Shown here piece by piece: positions 23,426-30,933 of a stretch of DNA of 47,073 nucleotides. The stretch lies in NCBI RefSeq assembly GCF_008086045.1, contig NZ_VSEY01000071.1, positions 1 through 47,073 of the forward strand. Reading direction: 5' to 3'. The notes under the pieces are model-generated. The model saw nothing but the letters and a program-made list of their open reading frames with translations. It had not been told where the DNA came from and searched no databases. The translations under genes and the position numbers were made by a program. This stretch comes from Nonomuraea sp. PA05. Lineage in GTDB: Bacteria; Actinomycetota; Actinomycetes; Streptosporangiales; Streptosporangiaceae. The stretch's first letter is position 1. The number at the start of each line of letters is the position of its first letter.

Positions 23426-23635
23426 TCAGGCGGGGCGGATGGTGGCGTAGCCGTTCGACCAGCCGCCCGCCGCGAGCGCCTCGAACACCGCCCGGTCAGT
23501 GGAGTCGGGGGTGCGGGCGCGCAGCGCTTCGATCACCTCACCGGCTTCGCCGGTGTCGTACACGAGCAGGCCGGCGTCGTCGAGGCGGATGGTGTCGAGG
23601 ACGGCGCCGTCGGCGTCGACGAGTTCGAGCATCAT
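23426..23635 (-). CDS. Small acidic protein coupled to MuF gene
   Basis: 69 residues from ATG 23635, whose ATGA overlaps the MuF-gene stop. Sequence MLELVDADGAVLDTIRLDDAGLLVYDTGEAGEVI and GWSNGYATIRPA resembles short actinophage proteins of unknown function near head genes. Direct coupling to the MuF-kinase gene raises the possibility that it is a partner or immunity factor, which is speculative. Confidence 0.6.
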   Translation of the reverse strand: MMLELVDADGAVLDTIRLDDAGLLVYDTGEAGEVIEALRARTPDSTDRAVFEALAAGGWSNGYATIRPA

Positions 23636-25653
23636 CCGGCGATTCTCCGTGTCGTGCCCTTCGCGTGCGGTGCGATCGCGTCCAGGCGGGCCATCATCGC
23701 CTCCCACCAGGCGCGCCGGCCGAGCCGATCAAACTCTCCTCGGAGGGCGGTGAGCCGCTGCCGGGCTTCCGCGATGTCGTCCGGGTGCAGGTCGTTGTCG
23801 ACCCACTCGCCGACCCCGGCACCGTCCGACGTGTCCCGTATGAGGAGTTTCTCGAACGGGCCGAGCTCGTGCACGATCGGCCGCCCGTCAGTGACGGGGT
23901 TGAGGCCGCGGTCCAGGTAGCGGAAGGCGAGCCCGTGGTCGATGGAGACGGGCCGGCCCTTGTGGATGAGCCAGTTGTAGGAGTGCCGGTCCGGATAGTC
24001 GATGAGCGCATCCAGCAGCGCCATCCGCCAGCCGTCATCCGAGGTGAGGAACCCGGCCGGCTTCTTCGCTTTCGCGGCGAGGGTGCCGGGCATGAACTCC
24101 TGCCACATCTCGACCGGGCCGACCCGCAGCACTTCCGGCGCGGGCAGGCCGAGCGCGCGGGCGACCTGCCCGCCGAGCTGCTCGGCGTCGACCTGATCGA
24201 CCGCATCGTCAGCGAGGTGGGTTCGTTTCGCCACCTTGTGGACGGCCTTGGAGCCGTCGGCGAGGGTGACGAGGCTGGTGTCGCCGTACATGCCGCCGCC
24301 GAGCTCGGTACGGGACTGCTCGCCGGAGGCGACGCGCTCAGCCAAGGTCGGCGCACGCTCCCGCACAGGCTCCGGTTCGGGTGTGCGCGCGGGCGCCAGG
24401 ACGGGAGGTTCAAGCCGCGCCGCCGGGGTGGTGTCCAGCTCCTGCTGGACGGGCGGCGCCAGGTCCTGGACGGGGCCGCCCTTCGGGCCCTTCCCGCTCG
24501 GCAGGTTGCCGGCACCGATCTGCTCCCGGTACGGCAGGCGCTTCAGGAACGGGTGGGCGGCCAGATGCGCTCGGAGCGCCTGCTGGGCGGCGTGCACGCG
24601 GGCGGTGGCGTCCTTCTTCGCCTCCGGGGTGAGGGCGCCGACGGCCTGCTCTTTCGCGGCCCGGATCCGCCGTTCCAGGTAGCGCTGCTTCTGGCGGGCG
24701 CGGTCGCCTTCCGGGTCGGCCGTCCCCTTCTTCAGCGTGGTGATCCCGGGCAGGTAGGCGGACGCAGAATGCCTGCAGTTGGGGTGGAACAGGCCCTTCG
24801 CCATCGCGCCCGCCATGGTGTCGATGACGTCGACGGTAACCATGACGTCGTCCTGCGTCGCATGCTCGACCTGCACCTTGCCGACCGGCCCGTCGTCCCG
24901 CCTGAGCACCTTCGACTCGAACGGCCTGCACAACTTGCACTCTTGCACGTTGTCGGAGATGTACACGAGATCGATGTCCAGCTCGGCGAGCCGGTCGGTC
25001 TGGCCTTGCACGGCGGCGCGCTGGGCGTTCGTGCGGGCCAGCATCTCCACGTACGAGGACAGCTTCCAGATGCGGTTGGCGCGGTCCGTGAAGCTGGTGA
25101 TGCCCTTGTCGATCAGCCGCTGCCACGCGGCTTGGCTCGCCTCCCTGCGGGTGAACGCGCCGGAGACGATCCTGGCCGCGGCCCCGGCCTGGACGGCACG
25201 GTACGCGTCGATCGGGGCTCGGAGGATGTTCTGGTCGACGCGGCCCACATCCCGGTGCAGCGCCTGGGCGATGTTCTCCAACACCCTGGCGTTGGGGATG
25301 ACGGCGACGGCCTGGCGCGCACGCTGGCCGACACCCGAGCGCGGAAACCACCTCTGCGGGAGGTCTGCGACCGCGCCGTCCCGGCCGGACCGGTACGCCT
25401 TCGCGATGGCTTCGCGGATGATGCGGGCGCGGCGCTCCTGCAAGCTGGCCAGGATCAGCCGCGCGCTGGCCTGCAGCTTGCGTACGGCGTCCAGCTTCTC
25501 CTGGTAGAAGGCGACCGTCTGCGGCTGCTCATCCCCTGCAAGGTCCTTGCGCAGCTGCTGGGCGACCGTGCGCACGAGCGCGGTCTCTACCTCGCGGTAC
25601 AGGTCAGCGACGGTGGCGGCGACGCGGTCGAGGAGGTCCTGGTCAACAGCCAC
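23632..25653 (-). CDS. MuF minor head protein fused to a PI3/PI4-kinase-like domain
   Basis: 673 residues, about twice a plain MuF protein. The N-terminal part (1-310) is helical and ends in the MuF zinc signature CKLC (239-242) ... HPNCRH (290-295). A Pro-rich linker (about 395-440) leads to a second domain (about 453-600) with kinase-fold marks: GSKAVHKV (K473, ATP lysine position), DAEQLGG (E491, helix C), hinge WQEFMPG, catalytic DRHSYNW (D555, N560) and metal-binding SIDHGLAF (D572). DRHxxNx...IDxG is the signature order of PI3/PI4-type kinases. MuF proteins enter the capsid and are often fused to toxins in temperate phages, so this domain may be delivered to the host. Kinase activity is inferred. 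Confidence 0.82.
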   Translation of the reverse strand: MAVDQDLLDRVAATVADLYREVETALVRTVAQQLRKDLAGDEQPQTVAFYQEKLDAVRKLQASARLILASLQERRARIIREAIAKAYRSGRDGAVADLPQRWFPRSGVGQRARQAVAVIPNARVLENIAQALHRDVGRVDQNILRAPIDAYRAVQAGAAARIVSGAFTRREASQAAWQRLIDKGITSFTDRANRIWKLSSYVEMLARTNAQRAAVQGQTDRLAELDIDLVYISDNVQECKLCRPFESKVLRRDDGPVGKVQVEHATQDDVMVTVDVIDTMAGAMAKGLFHPNCRHSASAYLPGITTLKKGTADPEGDRARQKQRYLERRIRAAKEQAVGALTPEAKKDATARVHAAQQALRAHLAAHPFLKRLPYREQIGAGNLPSGKGPKGGPVQDLAPPVQQELDTTPAARLEPPVLAPARTPEPEPVRERAPTLAERVASGEQSRTELGGGMYGDTSLVTLADGSKAVHKVAKRTHLADDAVDQVDAEQLGGQVARALGLPAPEVLRVGPVEMWQEFMPGTLAAKAKKPAGFLTSDDGWRMALLDALIDYPDRHSYNWLIHKGRPVSIDHGLAFRYLDRGLNPVTDGRPIVHELGPFEKLLIRDTSDGAGVGEWVDNDLHPDDIAEARQRLTALRGEFDRLGRRAWWEAMMARLDAIAPHAKGTTRRIAG

Positions 25654-25668
25654 GGTGACCTCCCCGGC

Positions 25669-27216
25669 CTACTCGCCCCCGGCCGGCGGTTCGTCTTGGT
25701 CCTCTTCGCCCTCGGGGCCGGTCATCTCGCCGGGCAGCGCGAACGGATCCTCCATCGGCTTCGGGCGGGCGTCAGCGATCTTCTGCACCTCTTCGGCCAC
25801 CTGGTCTTCGTCCCAGTCCGAGTGCAAGAGCCGTACGAGGGTGTCGTCGCTCGCGGCCTCCGCGCGCCGCATGAGTTCGGCTGTCTGAGCGAGCTGCAGC
25901 AGGTCCGGGCTGACGCTGTCGGCGAGGGTGATGGTGGGCTTCTCCACCTCGACCGCCTGCTGCGGGAACATGGCCGCGGTGAGTTCGAGCAGCATCTCGA
26001 TCCCGTCCGCGAGTTCGGGGATCGTGTAGAGCCCTTTCCGGTTCTTCGTGATCAGCGACCTGCGTTCCTTGGCGGCCACCTCGGTGGCGGTGATCGCCAC
26101 CTCGCCGGACAGGCCGAAGGACTGGGCGGAGTAGCCGGTGGCGCGGAGGATGGCGGCGAGGAGTTCGGCGGCCGTCTCGCGGTGCTCCTCGTAGCGGATC
26201 GCGAACTGTTGGGCGGAGATCTCCATGCGGTCATCCCCGCCGAGCACGTCGAGCGCCTCGTACAGTTCCCGGTCCGGGTCGAAGAACGCGCCCTGGCCGC
26301 GGCCGAGGGACTGCAGGTAGGAGCGGGGGACGATCAGCCTGGATTTGCCGAGCCGGATGTCGCGCATCCACGACGTCCACACCTCATCCAGGGAGTCCAT
26401 CATGCCGAGCGTCGGCCCGTCGAAGTCGCTTCTGCCGAGTGGGGCGCCGGCCGGGAAATTCCGCCACTGGCGTTGGGGCCGCATGTTGGGGACGTAGACG
26501 GCGGTGCACCGGTCGAGGCGGGTTTCGACGGACGGCCGCAGGTTGGCCGTCTCCGCATGGTCGGTGAGGGCGAGCTGCTTGCCGAGGTTGCCGATCGACC
26601 CGGTGTACAGCCCGTTCAAGATGTGGCCGGGCTCGTGCCGTTCGAGGTGGAACAGGCAGGTGTTGGTGTCGGGCTGGTCGAGCACCCGCCAGAACGTGAC
26701 GGCGTGGAGGCGGCCCCACCGCCATTCCGGCACTGCCGCGTCGGCGTGCACGCAGGCGAGCCACGGGTGTGGCGCGATGCTGTCGTCCCAGACCGCTCTG
26801 AGGTAGTAGCCGCCCAGCGCCGCGCCGACCTCGGACCCTTCGAGGAGGGTGGCCTGGAGTTGGGGGAGCATGTCGTCGATGCGCTGCTGGGTCTGCTCGT
26901 TCTCGCACGTGATCGACGGCGGCTCCGAGAACAGCAGGTCACTGGACATGGTGGCGATGTCGGAGGCGACGGGCACGTGCAGTTTCGCCCGCTTCTCGCC
27001 GGCGGGTGTGGGTTGGCCCCAGAACATGCGGCCGATGAACCCGGTGATGCCGCCGCGGTGCTGCCAGGGCCGGTTAGCGGGCTGGGTGGGGTCGGTGTAG
27101 ATGGCGGCGAGCCGGTCGGGGTCGCCCTGGTACCAGGCGTCGAGGATGGCGTAGTGGTTGTAGATGGGGGCGAGGTGTTGGGGCGGCCACGTGCCGCCAC
27201 CGCTCGGCAGCGGCAT
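25669..27216 (-). CDS. Portal protein (SPP1 gp6 type)
   Basis: 515 residues, ATG 27216 with GGAG upstream. Segments typical of SPP1-type portals are visible: KLHVPVASDIATMSSDLLFSEPP near the start, GMMDSLDEVWTSWMRDIRLGKSRLIVP in the clip/stem area, and a long C-terminal crown helix followed by an acidic tail. The portal forms the dodecameric DNA gate at one capsid vertex. It sits between terminase and MuF genes, as expected. Confidence 0.9.
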   Translation of the reverse strand: MPLPSGGGTWPPQHLAPIYNHYAILDAWYQGDPDRLAAIYTDPTQPANRPWQHRGGITGFIGRMFWGQPTPAGEKRAKLHVPVASDIATMSSDLLFSEPPSITCENEQTQQRIDDMLPQLQATLLEGSEVGAALGGYYLRAVWDDSIAPHPWLACVHADAAVPEWRWGRLHAVTFWRVLDQPDTNTCLFHLERHEPGHILNGLYTGSIGNLGKQLALTDHAETANLRPSVETRLDRCTAVYVPNMRPQRQWRNFPAGAPLGRSDFDGPTLGMMDSLDEVWTSWMRDIRLGKSRLIVPRSYLQSLGRGQGAFFDPDRELYEALDVLGGDDRMEISAQQFAIRYEEHRETAAELLAAILRATGYSAQSFGLSGEVAITATEVAAKERRSLITKNRKGLYTIPELADGIEMLLELTAAMFPQQAVEVEKPTITLADSVSPDLLQLAQTAELMRRAEAASDDTLVRLLHSDWDEDQVAEEVQKIADARPKPMEDPFALPGEMTGPEGEEDQDEPPAGGE

Positions 27217-27230
27217 CGAGGGCGCTCCTC

Positions 27231-27383
27231 TCAGGGACGTACGTGGGTCTCGGTCAACTCGCGGAGCGTCTGCTCAGCGGCCATGCACTCGTCAGAGCAG
27301 AACGGGTCACGGTCGAGGTCGGCGCTCCACATCCACATCGCCGTGCCGTCGGTGAGGGCCAGCCCGCAGTGGGTGCAGACCAT
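27231..27383 (-). CDS. Tiny zinc-finger protein
   Basis: 50 residues from ATG 27383 in a TGATG overlap. CTHCGLALTDG ... FCSDECMAAEQT forms a four-cysteine zinc ribbon; the middle MWMWSADLDRDPF is typical of small actinobacterial zinc-ribbon proteins. Role unknown; it is co-translated between terminase and portal genes. Confidence 0.65.
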   Translation of the reverse strand: MVCTHCGLALTDGTAMWMWSADLDRDPFCSDECMAAEQTLRELTETHVRP

Positions 27384-27649
27384 CACCCGGCGGGGCGTGC
27401 GGTCGGCTGCGGGGACCACTGGCCGTGGCCGTCGCCGGGCGGCACGTTGTACTCGGCCCAGCCTCCCGAATCGCCGGGGGTGAACACCCACAGATGCACG
27501 TGGCCGTCGGAGTCGAGGGCGGGCACGTGGCCGGCTTCGACTCCGCGCGGGTCGAGGGTGCGGGTGTCGGCGGTGACGATCGCGGCGCGTGCGGCCTGGT
27601 GGCCGATCTTGCCTCGGTAGCGGACGATGCCGCCGGTGATCGGGATCAT
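27383..27649 (-). CDS. Small conserved-looking protein at terminase/portal boundary
   Basis: 88 residues. ATG 27649 has GGAGA nine bases upstream, so I prefer it over TTG 27664. The protein is beta-rich (TGGIVRYRGKIGHQAARAAIVTADT; GHVHLWVFTPGDSGGWAEYNVPPGD), perhaps an SH3-like fold. Small proteins with this HLWVF...VPxG pattern occur near structural genes of actinophages. No enzymatic motif is visible. Confidence 0.6.
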   Translation of the reverse strand: MIPITGGIVRYRGKIGHQAARAAIVTADTRTLDPRGVEAGHVPALDSDGHVHLWVFTPGDSGGWAEYNVPPGDGHGQWSPQPTARPAG

Positions 27650-27676
27650 GGCGTGGGTCTCCAAAGGCTCGGTAAA

Positions 27677-27697
27677 TGATCTTGGGTGCTACTTGGG
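27677..27697 (-). promoter_or_regulatory. Shared upstream motif CCCAAGTAGCA with CCAAGATCAT
   Basis: In the 139-bp gap after terminase, the leftward strand carries CCCAAGTAGCA (27687-27697), identical to 11 bases at 33523-33533 before the primase gene, followed here by CCAAGATCAT (27677-27686), which is also found in the 30.7-31.0 kb repeat block. The distance to the next start is similar in both cases (about 35 bp). It may be a promoter or activator site; I cannot assign -10/-35 elements. Confidence 0.4.
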
Positions 27698-27788
27698 AGA
27701 AGACAACATTCCCGCAAGCTACTAACCGGTAGAGCGGCGCTCCACTTCATTCACGTTGATGCACTCGCGCGACAGCGAATGGATCTAA

Positions 27789-29060
27789 TCAAGCCGCCTT
27801 CGACGGCGGGGCGAGCTGCCCGTGCCAGATGTTGCGCGTCGTCCTGATCCCATACCGCAGCGCGTCACAGCCGTGGTCGTTGACCTTGAGCGGCTTGTCG
27901 TCGCCCTTCTCCGACGCTTCCGGGTCCCACGAGTAGCCGGGAATCTCCTTGATCAGCTCCTTGCACGAGCTGTGCACCAGCAAGCGGCCGGTGGCGAAGA
28001 GGCTGCCTACATCGCGCACGCCGTCCTCGACCTCGTTGTCGGCCATCGTCGACGTCCACCCCGCGCGGTGCAGCTCGGTACGGAACGATTTCGCGGACGG
28101 GTCGATGATCGTGTACTGCGGGCTGATGCCCAGCCCAGTCACCCAGGCGCGCACCCGCTCCGAGTACTCCGCGTCGGTCAGCGCGCCCCGCTGCTTCTTC
28201 GAATCCCAGCGCCACTCGTGCCCGACGTACAGCCGCCCATCATGGCCGAGGCCGATCAACAGGGCGTGGAACGGGTTGGTGGTGCCGTAGTCGGCGGTGA
28301 GGCACAGCCACTGCTGGATGGCGGGCAGCTCGGCGACGACGTGGCGGGCGGGATCCCAGGACTCCCAGATGACGCCCTCCGCCAGCACCCACTGGCCGAG
28401 GATGAGCCGCTTGTACCAGAGGCCTGAAGCTTCCGCCGAAATGTCTTCGATGTACTCGCGGGTCAGGTTCGGGTTGTCGGCCAGGATGAACGAGAACCTG
28501 TGCAGGTTGAGCGTGTCCGGGCCGTCCTGGCGGTGCACCTGGCCGCCGTGATCCACCCACAGGCGCGCCTTCTCCAGGTAGTCGACCAGCAGCCAGTGTT
28601 GCGGGCCTTCCGGGTTGGTGGTTGCGTACAGCTGCGCCCCGGGGATGGACAGGCGGGTGAGCAGCATCACCCAGAACGACTCCGGGATGGTGCTGGCCTC
28701 GTCCACGTACGCGCCCACCAGCGACAGGCCCCGGATCTTGTCCTCGGACCCCTCGTTGTAGGCGCCCACCGTGTAGATGAGCCGGCCGAACAGGTGGAGC
28801 TCGCCCAAGCCGGCCACGTACTTGCAGCGCTTTTCGCCCAACATCTCGATCAGCGGGTCGATGATGTTGCGCTTCAGGGTGCGTTCGGTCTTGCCCACCA
28901 TCAACAGCGGGCCGGCCGGAGCTTCTCGGACGAACTTCATCCACTTGAACAGGCTGCTGATGCTCTTCGAGGACCGGACCGAGCCGTCCCAGATGTTGAG
29001 GCGGGCGGTCGCCAGCTCGACGCTGAGCCGCTGCTTGCCGACCAGGGGGGTGATGTTCAC
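27789..29060 (-). CDS. Terminase large subunit
   Basis: 423 residues, GTG start in an overlap with the small subunit gene. ATPase: Walker A GSVRSSKS (26-33), Walker B YVDEA (118-122), coupling motif TTNP (147-150). Nuclease: TADYGTTNP, IIDPSAKS and DHGCDALRYG give the acidic residues of the RNase H-like fold. It belongs to the Terminase_3/PBSX-like branch. It packages DNA into the procapsid through the portal. The packaging mode (cos or pac) cannot be read from this sequence alone. Confidence 0.93.
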   Translation of the reverse strand: MNITPLVGKQRLSVELATARLNIWDGSVRSSKSISSLFKWMKFVREAPAGPLLMVGKTERTLKRNIIDPLIEMLGEKRCKYVAGLGELHLFGRLIYTVGAYNEGSEDKIRGLSLVGAYVDEASTIPESFWVMLLTRLSIPGAQLYATTNPEGPQHWLLVDYLEKARLWVDHGGQVHRQDGPDTLNLHRFSFILADNPNLTREYIEDISAEASGLWYKRLILGQWVLAEGVIWESWDPARHVVAELPAIQQWLCLTADYGTTNPFHALLIGLGHDGRLYVGHEWRWDSKKQRGALTDAEYSERVRAWVTGLGISPQYTIIDPSAKSFRTELHRAGWTSTMADNEVEDGVRDVGSLFATGRLLVHSSCKELIKEIPGYSWDPEASEKGDDKPLKVNDHGCDALRYGIRTTRNIWHGQLAPPSKAA

Positions 29061-29530
29061 AGGCCCGTCATCTCCGTCAGCCAGCGGTCCACAGCCGCGT
29101 TCGACTCGCCCGAGTTGTCGTGCTTCTCGACGGCGAGATGCTTGTCGATGGCGACGGCCGCAGACGTGATCAGGTTGCGCTTGTCGGCGATCGGCGGCTC
29201 CGGCATCTCCTTCGAGTTGAAGGTGTTGTCCTTCCCGCCGAAGTTGAACACGGTGTGCGGCCGATGCAGATCATCCAGGAAGCGGTTCGCCTCCTCCAGA
29301 AACCGGCGCGACGTCGAAGCGCGGAGCGCGGCATTGTCGGCCTTGGCCGCCTCTGTAGCGTTCTTCGTCTTGGTCCGGTCGAAGGTGCGTGCGTTTGCGG
29401 CGGCGATCCGGCTTACGGTGCTGGCGCTGACCTGGTGTTCGCGGGCGACCTCGTTTCGGCTTTTGCCTGCGTCGATGCTGGCGAGGATGGCGACGACCAC
29501 GCGCTGGTCGAGAGGCTTGCCCTGGGGCAC
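29057..29530 (-). CDS. Terminase small subunit
   Basis: 157 residues, GTG 29530. An N-terminal homeodomain-like helix-turn-helix (VVVAILASIDAGKSRNEVAREHQVSASTVSRI, about 10-45) precedes a central helical oligomerisation region and a C-terminal tail (NAAVDRWLTEMTGL) likely to contact the large subunit. It should recognise the packaging site. Translation of the large subunit is coupled to it. Confidence 0.85.
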   Translation of the reverse strand: MPQGKPLDQRVVVAILASIDAGKSRNEVAREHQVSASTVSRIAAANARTFDRTKTKNATEAAKADNAALRASTSRRFLEEANRFLDDLHRPHTVFNFGGKDNTFNSKEMPEPPIADKRNLITSAAVAIDKHLAVEKHDNSGESNAAVDRWLTEMTGL

Positions 29531-29555
29531 ACGTGCTCACCCCCGAACATGCGGA

Positions 29556-29584
29556 AGCCCCGCACGCGGGCGGGGCTGGTTTTT
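29556..29584 (+). terminator. Intrinsic terminator facing right, in the leader of the terminase operon
   Basis: AGCCCCGC (29556-29563) pairs with GCGGGGCT (29570-29577) around ACGCGG and is followed by GGTTTTT, a textbook terminator for rightward transcription. All genes nearby face left. It may block antisense transcription coming from the late region, or act as a weak hairpin on the leftward message. The rest of 29531-29629 shows no gene. Confidence 0.6.
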
Positions 29585-29629
29585 CTCATACTTCTCCGCC
29601 GAGATCATCGCATCCTGTGGATAACTTCG

Positions 29630-30331
29630 TCAACTCGCTGGTTGGAGGCGTTGGGCGAGCTTCTCCCATGCGGTGATCGGCCAGCACGGTTTCCCCCACA
29701 GCCAGGTGGTCACATGCTCTGGCGGGGGGTTGCAGTTCGTGCCGTGGCAGACGATCGCCACCTGGTTGTTGGGCAGCACCTCCACCTGCCAGGTGTGTGC
29801 CCCTCCGACCGGCTGATCTTCCGTCCTGCCGTCGCACCAGGGGCAGACGACCTTCACCGTCTGGCCGTGGTAGATCTCGGCGAGCGCGCCGGCGGTCCGC
29901 TTGTAGATGCGTTCGACTCGCGGCCACACCCACTCCGACCACCCGTCAGCCACCCCGGCAGGCAGCTCCAGGAGCCGGGCGAGCGCGTACCGGAGCCAGG
30001 GTCTGGCGTCGAGCTGGCCGGGGCCGGGCGCGGCCAGGATCGGGCACAGCATCTCCGGGCCGAGTTCGGCGGCCAGGTCGTCGGCGTAGACGAGCACGTC
30101 CAGGATGGTTTGCAGGATGTCGACGTCGACCGGGGCCAGCGACTCCCCCCACGCCAGGTTGTTGCGGAAGTAGCGCTCAATATGCTCGGCCGCGTCCCTG
30201 AGATCTATTTCCTCTCCGGAAATGGTTCGGGTCTGCTTCAACGGTTTCGTGGTGAGCGGCATGCGCGCCTCTACCAGGTCTGGCCAGTATTCGATAACCC
30301 ATTCCAAGTGTGTGGCCACGATTTCACGCAA
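29630..30331 (-). CDS. Zinc-ribbon protein upstream of terminase
   Basis: 233 residues. TTG 30331 is preceded by GAGGAG with a 6-nt gap and lies just after the previous stop, so I chose it. The N-terminal two thirds are helical (VATHLEWVIEYWPDLVEARMP; ILQTILDVLVYADDLAAELG). The C-terminus has VCPWCDG ... IVCHGTNC, a zinc ribbon. This type of protein is frequent just upstream of terminase genes in actinophages; a transcription or packaging role is possible but unproven. Confidence 0.7.
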   Translation of the reverse strand: MREIVATHLEWVIEYWPDLVEARMPLTTKPLKQTRTISGEEIDLRDAAEHIERYFRNNLAWGESLAPVDVDILQTILDVLVYADDLAAELGPEMLCPILAAPGPGQLDARPWLRYALARLLELPAGVADGWSEWVWPRVERIYKRTAGALAEIYHGQTVKVVCPWCDGRTEDQPVGGAHTWQVEVLPNNQVAIVCHGTNCNPPPEHVTTWLWGKPCWPITAWEKLAQRLQPAS

Positions 30332-30341
30332 TGGAGCCTCC

Positions 30342-30695
30342 TCAGAATGGGGGGATGTCGCCGGGGGTCGAATACGCGAACGGGATATACAGTTCGGTCG
30401 GCTGGGATGGCGGCGGCACAATATGGCGGCCTGGCGGGCACCGGTGCTGCTGCAGAACCTGCCATTTGCGTTCGCCGCGGATGCGGAAGCTGTTGCGCCG
30501 CCACAGGTAGGGCCGGCGGGGCAGCCCGTGGGGGTGCAGGTCGTAGGTGGCGAGCCCGGCCAGGATCGCGTCCAACTCCTGCCGGGGGTCGATCGGTGTC
30601 GGGTCGGCGCGCACCCAGACGCCCTCGCTGTCGCCGGACAGGATCGGCTGGCCGCACCGGCGGCACATCGCGAGCGACACCGGACTAGAGATCAT
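30342..30695 (-). CDS. Small zinc-binding protein
   Basis: 117 residues from ATG 30695. MCRRCGQPIL near the start and QQHRCPPGRH in the second half offer Cys/His ligands for zinc. It is encoded 10 bp before the next gene and immediately downstream of the palindromic repeat block. Function unknown. Two adjacent zinc proteins at the early/late border suggest a regulatory pair, inferred only. Confidence 0.65.
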   Translation of the reverse strand: MISSPVSLAMCRRCGQPILSGDSEGVWVRADPTPIDPRQELDAILAGLATYDLHPHGLPRRPYLWRRNSFRIRGERKWQVLQQHRCPPGRHIVPPPSQPTELYIPFAYSTPGDIPPF

Positions 30696-30712
30696 CTTTA
30701 GCCCCCCGCCTT

Positions 30713-30920
30713 CAAGATCATGACGGATGACAGGTTTCTCCGTATTCCCCGGCTATTGCACGCGTGCGTGACGCGGGCGCGCATACACGCGCACGTAAGG
30801 GCGGGAATGTGGGAAAACCTGTCATCCGTCATGATCTTGGATTCTGAGGATGCATCCTTGCAGGTGAGGCGGTGCGGGCGGGTCGATGACGGATCCGTCA
30901 CCAACCTGTCATAATCTTGG
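30713..30920. repeat. Copy 1 of a duplicated palindromic control/origin block
   Basis: A perfect 25-bp inverted repeat (30713-30737 and 30815-30839) contains TGACGGATGACAGG and its complement. Then come TGCATCCTTGCAGG (30851-30864), the 14-bp palindrome TGACGGATCCGTCA (30887-30900) and CCTGTCATAATCTTGG (30905-30920). More TGACGGATCC copies (30991 and 31003) and CTGTCATGATCTTGG (31019-31033) run into the 3' end of the primase gene. A second copy of the block is at 45646-45847. Position beside the primase-helicase fits an origin with iterons or a major operator. Open frames here are by-products of the palindrome. Confidence 0.7.
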
Positions 30921-30933
30921 ACGTGAAGTGAGT

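Noticed and set aside
23359..27483. 1374-residue rightward frame opposite portal and MuF genes
   Set aside because: It is a long stop-free shadow of high-GC leftward genes with recognisable products; no start signal or domain pattern.
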